Shown: in pieces, positions 57,277-64,000 of the stretch | Numbering within the stretch: the stretch's first letter is position 1 | How the letters are laid out: the number at the start of each line of letters is the position of its first letter | Origin: Rhizobium sp. NXC14 | Lineage (GTDB): Bacteria; Pseudomonadota; Alphaproteobacteria; Rhizobiales; Rhizobiaceae | Direction of reading: 5' to 3' | Length of the DNA stretch: 64,000 nucleotides | Assembly: GCF_002117485.1 (NCBI RefSeq) | Contig: NZ_CP021030.1 | Span: forward strand, 3,165,001 to 3,229,000 | The notes under the pieces: generated by a model | Seen by the model: only the letters and a program-made list of their open reading frames with translations | Database searches by the model: none | What the model was told of the DNA's origin: nothing | Translations under genes and position numbers: made by a program

Positions 57277-57743
57277 GTGATTGGGAGGATCGTGTCTCTT
57301 CGTTTCGAACAGCCTGTCGTCGACAAGATAGCACAGTCCCACGTCCATATCGGCATCACCGATGCGGAAATCGTCCAGATGGTTGCGGCCTATCGCCTTT
57401 TCGGCTTCTGGCGCATCGACATCGAAACCGGACATTTCTTTGCAAGCGAGGATGTGCACACGATCTTCGATCTTCCCTACGGGCCGGTCAATCTGGCCGA
57501 ACTGATGTCTCGAATTCACGCCGAAGACCGCAGCCTGATCGCCCAGACCTCCGAGGAGGCAAGCCGTCACGGCATCGGCTACCATTTCGTCTATCGCGTC
57601 GACAACTCGGCGGTTACAAGTTGGTGCGCAGCATCGGCCGCTTCCGTGACGATGCCAGCGGCGGCGGCATCGTCGGCGTCACCTATGAATTCGTCGAGAG
57701 GCTGCGCGTCGTTGGCTTCGAGGATCATACGGGGCGCCGCTGA
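57277..57743 (+). pseudogene. PAS-domain gene with a one-base frameshift
   Basis: Frame 1 (from GTG 57277 or 57292) encodes a PAS-like domain: VAAYRLFGFWRIDIETGHFF, HTIFDLPYGPVNLAELMSRI, then YHFVYRVDN up to about 57608. The matching end of the domain (GGYKLVRSIGRFRDDASGGG, then VTYEFVERLRV) continues in the frame one base earlier and stops at 57743. A G lost from the GG at 57609-57610 would explain it: TCGGCGGTTAC would have been TCGGGCGGTTAC. It could also be a sequencing error. It lies 30 bp behind the LuxR gene. Confidence 0.8.
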
Positions 57744-57754
57744 CGCGCAACGCT

Positions 57755-58885
57755 CTAACGATCGAGCACCGACCGGATCTCGACGAGGTTCGAGCGCACC
57801 CTCAGAATATAGAAGCCCATGGTCGCGAGGTGGCTCGGCATGATCCAGCCATCTTCGCGCCCGTTCGAGATGATCGAGGGCTGGATGCGCAGTGCCGCCT
57901 GGAACTGCCGCGTAGTGCCGCTCCAAATCGCGCCGAGATTGCGTTCCTGCACCACCTGCGAGAAATCCGCCTGTGCAGCCGTCAGGATGGCGTAATAGGC
58001 ATAAAGCTGGCCGTAGGCGAACCAGAACCGGTCGTCGGCACGCGTGTCGAACCAGCCGCGATTATGGTGTTCCGAGCGCTCGGCGAGCATGTCGGAAGTG
58101 GCGCCGAGATCGTTGGCGATGCGGTCGATGAACTGCATCAGATTGTCGGCGCGGCCGTCGAAAATAACGTTGCAGGCGGACAGATCAGTATTGAACTTGC
58201 GCAGGCTGCCGATCGCCGAGCGGTAGTAGGAAGGCGTTGGCGTTTTAGGCCCGAACGGATTGAGCCCGAAATACCAGCTATATTCGTCGAACTGCAGATT
58301 GCCGCGCGCGCTCTGCAGATCGTTGTTGATGCCAGACGTGCCGCGCACGCGCCCGAGTGTATCGACAAGCTCCGCCGAGGTACGCCGGACTGCCTGGTTG
58401 ATGCCACGCTGGAACGAGGCCTTGTTGTCGAGGAAGGGCGTGTGATCCCAGTCGATCCCGAAGAAGCCCATTTTGTAGAGCAGCATGGAAGAAATCCATG
58501 CGTTCTGGTTGACGTTGAAATCGGCAAGGTCAGCCGTGACATCGACAATGGCTGAGCGCTGACAGGTCTTGGTGGCCGCGCCGCTCGCGCCCTCGGCGGA
58601 CGGCAGTTCCTGCCCGGCGGCAATCTTGCGTTCCGAAAAGCGGTATTGGTCGACGAAGGCAGTGTTGAAGTTCGACCAGACCTGCGTCTGCCAGAAGAAA
58701 TAGCCGTAAAGTACGGCGAAGAGCGCCACGAATGCGATGATCGGCAGCCGGATCAACCAGCTCCGGCGCTGGTACCAGCCATGCGCGGCAAGAAAGGGCC
58801 AAAAGGCCCAGGCGGAAAACAAGCGGGCCCAACGGGCGATCGTCTGGCCGATCCGCCAGAAAAAACCGGCAATCCGGTCAAGCAT
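57755..58885 (-). CDS. DUF2333 family membrane protein
   Basis: The 376-residue protein has an N-terminal membrane segment (LIRLPIIAFVALFAVLYGYF, about residues 44-63) and a large periplasmic domain with WISSMLLYKMGFFGIDWDHT, DNKASFQRGINQAVRRTSAE and WFDTRADDRFWFAYGQLYAY, the DUF2333 pattern. Function not known. A dispersed palindrome lies directly upstream. Confidence 0.87.
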   Translation of the reverse strand: MLDRIAGFFWRIGQTIARWARLFSAWAFWPFLAAHGWYQRRSWLIRLPIIAFVALFAVLYGYFFWQTQVWSNFNTAFVDQYRFSERKIAAGQELPSAEGASGAATKTCQRSAIVDVTADLADFNVNQNAWISSMLLYKMGFFGIDWDHTPFLDNKASFQRGINQAVRRTSAELVDTLGRVRGTSGINNDLQSARGNLQFDEYSWYFGLNPFGPKTPTPSYYRSAIGSLRKFNTDLSACNVIFDGRADNLMQFIDRIANDLGATSDMLAERSEHHNRGWFDTRADDRFWFAYGQLYAYYAILTAAQADFSQVVQERNLGAIWSGTTRQFQAALRIQPSIISNGREDGWIMPSHLATMGFYILRVRSNLVEIRSVLDR

Positions 58886-58918
58886 CGTCGTCTCCTGTCA
58901 GGCGAGGCGAACACTACC

Positions 58919-59010
58919 GCGCCGCGCGTTTTAGAAGCGCTAAGGACGCTGTAGCACTTTGAGTCACTGCATAATTCCTTAAATGGTTCCAATCTAAGGA
59001 ATTATGCAGG
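58919..59010. repeat. Dispersed intergenic palindrome, copy B
   Basis: Same order of parts as copy A at 34034-34131: GCGCCGCGCG, then AAGGACGCTGTAG, and a terminal stem. In this copy the second stem is perfect over 14 bp: 58968-58981 with 58995-59008 (TGCATAATTCCTTA and its complement). It sits between the DUF2333 gene start and the upstream hypothetical gene. Confidence 0.85.
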
Positions 59011-59117
59011 AGGACATCGCCGCCCCGCTGCATCCACATATGCGCTCGCCAGCCCGAGCACAACAAGAGCCCTTGATTTTTACGAATGAAAGCAGCGCGA
59101 ACCGCGCGCGTCACGGC

Positions 59118-60191
59118 TCAGGAACGCAGGAACGGCAACCTGAAGCGGAAGGATCTGCGCGCCGTATCGATGAGCGGCGCTCCCGACGTTTCCGGTGCCA
59201 GCTCGGCGTAAGCCGGAAATTTTCCGGCGACGTCGAGGTCGGCCCGGCTCTTGCGCCGCTCCAGATCCTGGGCGACCAACATATCTTTCTCGAACAGCCT
59301 GATCGGGGTTGCAATATCGGGGAACAGTTCCGGCTTGATCCTGACCTTCATGCCCGGCCGGTCGGTATCGACCTGCGCCTGATAGATGATCAGCCGCTCC
59401 TCGACATCGATCATCAGCTTGCGCAGCAAGACGTTGCAGGCACCGATCCGGCCATTCAGCGAATCGACGAAAGCCTGGAACAGGCCGATGAAGCGCTCGC
59501 GCCGCTGGCTGTCGTCCCGCATCTCGTGCTCCTCGGCCGAAATTCGTTCGGCCTCTGCCTTCAACGCCCGCCGCTCTGCCTCCATCTGCTCCCAGTGCGC
59601 CCTGTTGCCATAGACGCCGATACGACCCTGCGTCGTCAGTGCTTTGGCGTTGAGCTCCTTCATCTTCAGGCGGGCGATATCGATGGAATCGACCAGCCGG
59701 CGCCGTTGCTCGACAATGCCCACGAGCCCGTGTTCGGCTATCTTGTGGCGTTCGATGATCGAGGTGCGCTGGCTCACGATCAGCCTGGCGAGCGCGTCCG
59801 ATTTCGCCAGGAGATCGAGCAGCCGCTCGATGACCGGTGCCTCGCGCACGCGTTCGGTATACATGCGCCACATTCTCTGGCGCGACGTCCAGCCGGCCAT
59901 TTTCTCGCGCAGCGTCAATCCGCGGAAACTATCGAGATCGGCCGAAACCTCCGCCGTCATTCGGTCCAATGTGAAGACCAGTTCGGCAAGCAACGCATCG
60001 AGCGCCGTGCCATCGGCAATATGGGCCTGGAAGCGCGCGTTCTGTTCGAGAAAACCCTCGTCGGCCGACCGCGTTTCGTCGCTGTCAAAGCCGCGGATGC
60101 AGGCTTCGCAATAGGCTCCCTCGGCCGAAATCTTTTCGGCAAGGCCGCCTGCGGCTTCGTACAGGCTATCGAATGGCGGGGCTCTGCGCAC
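59118..60191 (-). CDS. Hypothetical cytoplasmic protein with coiled-coil segments
   Basis: The 357-residue protein is mostly charged helices (LKMKELNAKALTTQGRIGVY; AERRALKAEAERISAEEHEM), with two Cys near the N-terminus (AYCEACIRG) and no signal peptide or membrane segment. The Glu/Arg-rich heptads at about residues 175-235 suggest a coiled coil. I recognise no family. The composition fits the neighbourhood. Confidence 0.7.
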   Translation of the reverse strand: MRRAPPFDSLYEAAGGLAEKISAEGAYCEACIRGFDSDETRSADEGFLEQNARFQAHIADGTALDALLAELVFTLDRMTAEVSADLDSFRGLTLREKMAGWTSRQRMWRMYTERVREAPVIERLLDLLAKSDALARLIVSQRTSIIERHKIAEHGLVGIVEQRRRLVDSIDIARLKMKELNAKALTTQGRIGVYGNRAHWEQMEAERRALKAEAERISAEEHEMRDDSQRRERFIGLFQAFVDSLNGRIGACNVLLRKLMIDVEERLIIYQAQVDTDRPGMKVRIKPELFPDIATPIRLFEKDMLVAQDLERRKSRADLDVAGKFPAYAELAPETSGAPLIDTARRSFRFRLPFLRS

Positions 60192-60223
60192 CTAATCTCT
60201 CCAGGGAATCTTCTGCCTCAAGC

Positions 60224-60258
60224 TAGAGCATAACGCCGAAAAGTGTGAGCGGTTAGGA
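60224..60258. repeat. Partial copy of the AGAGCATGATGCCGAAAAG repeat
   Basis: AGAGCATAACGCCGAAAAGT and GTGAGCGGTT match the left half of the repeat at 7580 with a few changes; the right half of the palindrome is missing. It lies in the 227 bp between the hypothetical gene and tdk. A 50-codon minus-strand ORF (60218-60370, MRRRQASGE...) ends inside it; I see no evidence that it is expressed. Confidence 0.6.
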
Positions 60259-60418
60259 TCGAGGGAGCTTCTAACTGGACGCGCTCGGAACGCCGCTCGG
60301 CTTTCAGCTCCTCAAGGAACGCCACGGGGTCGACCTCCGTAGGTTCCCCGCTAGCTTGCCTTCGACGCATTCCCGTCTAACGAATTCGAGCTCCAGGGCG
60401 CTCTCTTCCTAGACGGTC

Positions 60419-61021
60419 TCAGACCGGTTCGGCCGTCCATGCCCCGTTCACTTCGTCGTCCCAGTGCCTGCGGCAGAGCGAGACATATTTCTCATTGCCG
60501 CCGACATCGATCTGCGCGCCTTCGTGCAGCACCTTTCCCTGCGCGTCCAGCCGCACCACCATCGTCGCCTTACGCCCGCAGTGACAGATCGTCCGCACCT
60601 CGCGCATTTCGTCGGCAATCGCCAAAAGCTCCTGTGAGGCCGGAAACAGCTTGCCTTGAAAATCCGTCCTCAACCCGTAGACCATGACGGGGATGCCGAG
60701 CCGGTCGACGATGCGGGCAAGCTGCCAGACATGGAGAGGCGTCATGAAATGCGCCTCGTCGACGAAGACGCAGGAGATCGGCGCCCCTTCACCGCTCAGC
60801 GTCATGACCAGTCGGAACAGATCCTCGTCCGGTTCGAAGGGAATGGCGCTCGCCTCCAGCCCGATCCGCGAGCCGATCACGCCCCGGCCGGCGCGCTCGT
60901 CGAAGGCGGCGATCAGCTGCACCGTGCGCATGCCGCGCTCCTGGTAATTATAGGCGGCCTGCAGCAGCATCGTCGATTTGCCGGCATTCATCGTCGAATA
61001 GTTGAAATAGAGCTTTGCCAT
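60419..61021 (-). CDS. tdk: Thymidine kinase
   Basis: The 200-residue product has the type II thymidine kinase P-loop STMNAGKSTMLLQAAYNYQE, the Walker B-like FVDEAHFM and the zinc-binding Cys pattern CHCGRKA...CRRHW. It phosphorylates thymidine and deoxyuridine for salvage. The length and motifs are those of the family. The 234 bp to choX contain nothing I can name. Confidence 0.96.
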   Translation of the reverse strand: MAKLYFNYSTMNAGKSTMLLQAAYNYQERGMRTVQLIAAFDERAGRGVIGSRIGLEASAIPFEPDEDLFRLVMTLSGEGAPISCVFVDEAHFMTPLHVWQLARIVDRLGIPVMVYGLRTDFQGKLFPASQELLAIADEMREVRTICHCGRKATMVVRLDAQGKVLHEGAQIDVGGNEKYVSLCRRHWDDEVNGAWTAEPV

Positions 61022-61255
61022 CAGAGTCTCCTTGATCGGTTATTGAAAGCTCGGAGTGGCAAAGAAAAGCCCCGCAAGGGCAATAATCACAGGAATCGCC
61101 GTCTGGACTCCGTCGCAAGCCTCGAAAACTGGGCACATCAGAAAAACCGCAAACGTCGCAATCGCACCCTCCGATACGACGCAAACGCACTGAGGTCGCT
61201 TGTCAAACTGGGTTATTGGTGATTGGCTTGGGGACCTAAAGACTGGGAGTCTAAA

Positions 61256-62212
61256 ATGAAAACAACAAGCACATTCAAACTCGTCACTGCAACTGCCGTC
61301 GCCGCCCTCTCCGTTGCGACCGCCGCCTTCGCCGCCGATCCCGACAGCTGCTCCACCGTCCGCTTCTCCGACGTCGGCTGGACTGATATCACCGCCACGA
61401 CGGCGACCGCTTCCGTCGTCCTGAAAAGCATCGGCTACCAGACCGACATCAAGGTTCTCTCGGTGCCGGTCACCTATACCTCGCTGAAGAACAAGGATAT
61501 CGACATCTTCCTCGGCAACTGGATGCCGACGCAGGAAAAGGACGTTCGCCCCTACATCGATGACAAGTCGGTCGAATCCTTCGGCCCGAACCTCGTCGGC
61601 GCCAAGTACACGCTCGCCACCAACGCCAAGGGTGCAGAGCTCGGTATCAAGGATTTCAAGGATATCGCCGCCCACAAGGACGATCTCGACGGCAAGATCT
61701 ACGGCATCGAGCCCGGCAATGACGGCAACCGCCTCGTCATGGATCTGATCGAAAAGAACACCTTCGGAATGAAGGATATGGAAGTCGTCGAATCCTCCGA
61801 ACAGGGGATGCTCGCCCAGGTCGCTCGGGCCGAGAAAGCAGGCAAGCCCGTCGTCTTCCTCGGCTGGGAACCCCATCCGATGAACACCAACTTCAAACTG
61901 ACCTACCTCACAGGCGGCGACGACGTCTTCGGTCCCGACTTCGGCGGTGCCAAGGTCTACACAAATGTCCGCGCCGGTTACCTCGGCGAATGCCCGAATG
62001 TCGGCTCCATGCTGAAGAACCTGACGTTCTCCCTCGACATGGAGAACCAGATCATGGGTAAGATCCTCGATGACGGCAAGGAGCCGGAAGCTGCGGCTAC
62101 CGAATGGCTGAAGGCCAACCCGTCGGCGCTCGAGCCCTGGCTCGCCGGCGTCAAGACCCGCGACGGCAAGGGCGACGCGTTGGCGGCCGCCAAGACCAGC
62201 CTGGGCCTTTGA
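61256..62212 (+). CDS. choX: Choline ABC transporter, periplasmic binding protein
   Basis: The 318-residue protein has a signal peptide (MKTTSTFKLVTATAVAALSV, to about residue 27), then the choline-binding fold. The aromatic-box landmarks SDVGWTD, FLGNWMP and FLGWEPHP match those of Sinorhizobium ChoX. GGGAG precedes the ATG at 61256. Choline is the first step to glycine betaine as an osmoprotectant and carbon source. Confidence 0.93.
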   Translation: MKTTSTFKLVTATAVAALSVATAAFAADPDSCSTVRFSDVGWTDITATTATASVVLKSIGYQTDIKVLSVPVTYTSLKNKDIDIFLGNWMPTQEKDVRPYIDDKSVESFGPNLVGAKYTLATNAKGAELGIKDFKDIAAHKDDLDGKIYGIEPGNDGNRLVMDLIEKNTFGMKDMEVVESSEQGMLAQVARAEKAGKPVVFLGWEPHPMNTNFKLTYLTGGDDVFGPDFGGAKVYTNVRAGYLGECPNVGSMLKNLTFSLDMENQIMGKILDDGKEPEAAATEWLKANPSALEPWLAGVKTRDGKGDALAAAKTSLGL

Positions 62213-62220
62213 TCACATGA

Positions 62221-62251
62221 ACGGGGCGGCTCGCCGCCCCGTTTCATTTTT
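62221..62251 (+). terminator. Hairpin between choX and choW
   Basis: A 10-bp perfect stem ACGGGGCGGC (62221-62230) with GCCGCCCCGT (62233-62242) has its 2-base nominal loop opened to 4 in practice. It is followed by TTCATTTTTG. It sits 8 bp past the choX stop, so it can lower choWV expression relative to choX. Confidence 0.75.
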
Positions 62252-62286
62252 GTCCGATTGTTAATTTTTTCGGGATAGGCGCGCTC

Positions 62287-63132
62287 TTGAATTGGATCAC
62301 CGACTCTAAGATTCCCATCGGCCCATTGGCCAAATCCTTCGTGGACTGGCTGACCTCGAATGGCGAATGGTTCTTCAACCAGCTTGCCTTTCTGCTGTCG
62401 CACGTCATCGACGGCCTGCTCTTCGTGTTGCAAAAGCCGCATCCGCTGATCGTCATTGCGGTCATTTCCGCCCTCGCTTTTTGGCTGCGGCGGTCGATCG
62501 CGATTACGCTCTTCACCTGTGTTGGGCTGCTGCTCATCATGAATCAAGGATACTGGAAGGAGACTACGGAGACGCTCGCGCTTGTGCTCGCCTCCACCTT
62601 CGTCAGCATGGTGATCGGTATTCCACTGGGTATCGCGGCCGCCCGCCGCGCCTGGGTCTATGCAGCCATGCGCCCGGTCCTCGATTTGATGCAGACCATT
62701 CCGACATTCGTCTACCTGATCCCGGCGCTGATCCTGTTCGGCCTCGGAATGGTTCCGGGCTTGATCGCGACTGTCATCTTTGCGATCCCCGCTCCCATCC
62801 GATTGACGCGTCTCGGTATCATCTCGACGCCACCTTCCCTCGTCGAAGCCGCGGTCGCCTTCGGCGCGCGGCCGATGCAGGTGCTGCGCAAGGTCGAGCT
62901 TCCCTTCGCCGCGCCGCAGATTATGGCGGGTCTCACCCAGACCATCATGCTGTCGCTGTCGATGGTGGTCATCGCCGCACTCGTCGGCGCCGATGGTCTC
63001 GGCGTGCCCGTCGTGCGTGCGCTGAACACTGTCAATGTCGCAAAAGGCTTCGAAGCCGGTCTCTGTATCGTCATCCTGGCGATCATTCTCGACCGCATGT
63101 TCCGCACGGCGGGTGAAGGAGAGGGCGCATGA
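62287..63132 (+). CDS. choW: Choline ABC transporter, permease
   Basis: The 281-residue protein starts with TTG (MNWITDSKIPIGPLAKSFVD); there is no suitable ATG. It has about six membrane segments and the permease loop with EAAVAFGARPMQVLRKVELP, which contacts the ATPase. It is 74 bp after choX. The ATPase gene overlaps its stop as ATGA. Confidence 0.93.
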   Translation: MNWITDSKIPIGPLAKSFVDWLTSNGEWFFNQLAFLLSHVIDGLLFVLQKPHPLIVIAVISALAFWLRRSIAITLFTCVGLLLIMNQGYWKETTETLALVLASTFVSMVIGIPLGIAAARRAWVYAAMRPVLDLMQTIPTFVYLIPALILFGLGMVPGLIATVIFAIPAPIRLTRLGIISTPPSLVEAAVAFGARPMQVLRKVELPFAAPQIMAGLTQTIMLSLSMVVIAALVGADGLGVPVVRALNTVNVAKGFEAGLCIVILAIILDRMFRTAGEGEGA

Positions 63133-64000
63133 CCGCGGTAAGCTTCAAGGATGTCAGCATTATCTTCGGCGATCGGCCGGAAGCCGCCCTTGCCATGGCC
63201 GACCAGGGCAAAACGCGCGACGAGATCGGCGCCGCGACCGGCCTGGTGCTGGGCGTCGCCAATGCCTCGCTGACGATCGAGGAAGGCGAGATCCTCGTGC
63301 TGATGGGCCTTTCCGGTTCGGGCAAGTCGACTTTGCTGCGCGCCGTCAACGGGCTCGCTCCCGTGGTGCGCGGCGACGTCGCGGTCTCCACGACCACCGG
63401 CCTCGTCAACCCTTACAAATGCAATGCCAAGGCGCTGCGCGAACTGCGCACCCACACCGTCTCCATGGTGTTCCAGCAGTTCGCCCTCCTGCCCTGGCGC
63501 ACCGTCGCCGAAAATGTCGGCTTCGGTCTCGAACTCGCCGGCATGCCGGAGGCCGAACGCAAGGCCCGCGTCGGCGAGCAGCTCGAACTCGTCAACCTGA
63601 CGAAATGGGCGAACCGTAAGGTCAACGAGCTGTCAGGCGGCATGCAGCAGCGTGTCGGCCTTGCCCGAGCCTTTGCCACCGGCGCCCCTATCCTGCTCAT
63701 GGATGAGCCCTTCTCTGCGCTCGACCCGCTGATCCGCACCCGCCTCCAGGACGAACTCCTGGAGTTCCAGCGGCGGCTGAAGAAGACCATTCTCTTCGTC
63801 AGCCACGATCTCGACGAGGCCTTCCGCATAGGCAACCGCATCGCCATCATGGAGGGCGGTCGGATCATTCAGTGCGGAACGCCGCACGACATCGTCAAGA
63901 ACCCCGCGGACCAGTATGTCGCCGACTTCGTGCAAAACCTCAACCCCATCAACATGCTGACGGCCGCCGACGTTATGCAGCCCGGCCTCGGCCAGACCGC
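63129..64000 (+). CDS. choV: Choline ABC transporter, ATPase (3' end outside window)
   Basis: The gene starts in the choW ATGA overlap and is open to the window edge (290 codons visible). It has Walker A GLSGSGKST, Q-loop FQQF, signature LSGGMQQRVGLARA, Walker B ILLMDEPFSALDP and H-loop SHD. An N-terminal insert (EAALAMADQGKTRDEIGAAT) before the P-loop and the start of a likely C-terminal CBS or regulatory region are family features of glycine-betaine/choline ATPases. Confidence 0.95.
   Translation, partial: MTAVSFKDVSIIFGDRPEAALAMADQGKTRDEIGAATGLVLGVANASLTIEEGEILVLMGLSGSGKSTLLRAVNGLAPVVRGDVAVSTTTGLVNPYKCNAKALRELRTHTVSMVFQQFALLPWRTVAENVGFGLELAGMPEAERKARVGEQLELVNLTKWANRKVNELSGGMQQRVGLARAFATGAPILLMDEPFSALDPLIRTRLQDELLEFQRRLKKTILFVSHDLDEAFRIGNRIAIMEGGRIIQCGTPHDIVKNPADQYVADFVQNLNPINMLTAADVMQPGLGQT

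Overview
The window reads as a high-GC chromosomal segment of a fast-growing Rhizobium (R. leguminosarum / R. etli type). This is inferred from gene content. The markers are a fused trpE(G) gene behind a 14-codon trpL leader with three Trp codons, petABC cytochrome bc1 genes, choXWV choline uptake, a ClpS of the alphaproteobacterial ClpS2 type, and several families of intergenic palindromes familiar from rhizobial chromosomes. No rRNA, tRNA, transposase, phage or CRISPR array was found. Most of the segment is ordinary housekeeping and accessory chromosomal DNA.

Layout. 0-9.2 kb: a GGDEF/EAL protein cut by the left edge with a periplasmic binding protein behind it, pth and a GNAT gene, clpS, a VapBC toxin-antitoxin pair, ychF, a multi-pass membrane protein, a composite palindromic repeat, two MaoC-fold genes and apt. 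9.3-12.1 kb: petABC on the minus strand with an intrinsic terminator. 12.4-18.4 kb: a membrane-anchored EEP-family hydrolase, two paralogous half-size ABC exporters flanking an orphan ribbon-helix-helix gene, and trmL. 18.6-24.9 kb: Na/Pi cotransporter, hemF, small hypotheticals, and a tightly overlapping DUF1285-Nudix-cca operon. 25.0-32.3 kb: a five-gene MoxR / DUF58 / BatA-like / DUF4159 cluster of the aerotolerance-operon type. 32.3-37.9 kb: GNAT, glutathionyl-hydroquinone reductase, Nudix, metallophosphoesterase, TPR protein and an ECF sigma / anti-sigma pair. 38-45.9 kb: leuA with a Leu-rich leader ORF, benE-like transporter, clpP, DUF2076, queF plus a cation diffusion facilitator, DUF2161. 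46-50.9 kb: trpE(G) with its attenuator, then a TonB-dependent haem-type receptor with a candidate iron operator. 51-64 kb: extensin-like protein, fhs, YqhA, a duplicated ClpP-like periplasmic protein, a LuxR solo with a frameshifted PAS gene, DUF2333, tdk and choXWV, with choV cut by the right edge.

How the parts work together. Several neighbours form clear units. petABC encodes one respiratory complex. DUF1285/Nudix/cca are joined by ATGA overlaps. The MoxR cluster couples an AAA+ ATPase to von Willebrand-like membrane proteins. The sigma and anti-sigma genes sit 1 nt apart. choXWV is one ABC importer with a hairpin after the binding-protein gene. Two amino-acid biosynthetic genes carry leader-peptide ORFs rich in their own product's codons. 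The trp case shows every part of an attenuator, including a promoter placed so that the leader mRNA would begin at its AUG. The leu case has the peptide and a hairpin but no convincing U-tract.

The observations most worth a second look are the trp and leu leaders, the duplicated ClpP-like protein whose second half has lost the apparent histidine, the LuxR solo lacking the acyl-homoserine-lactone Asp beside a one-base-frameshifted PAS gene, a dispersed repeat that writes the C-terminus of the glutathionyl-hydroquinone reductase, and two superposed palindromes ahead of the haem-type receptor. I did not find a system that is clearly new to biology.
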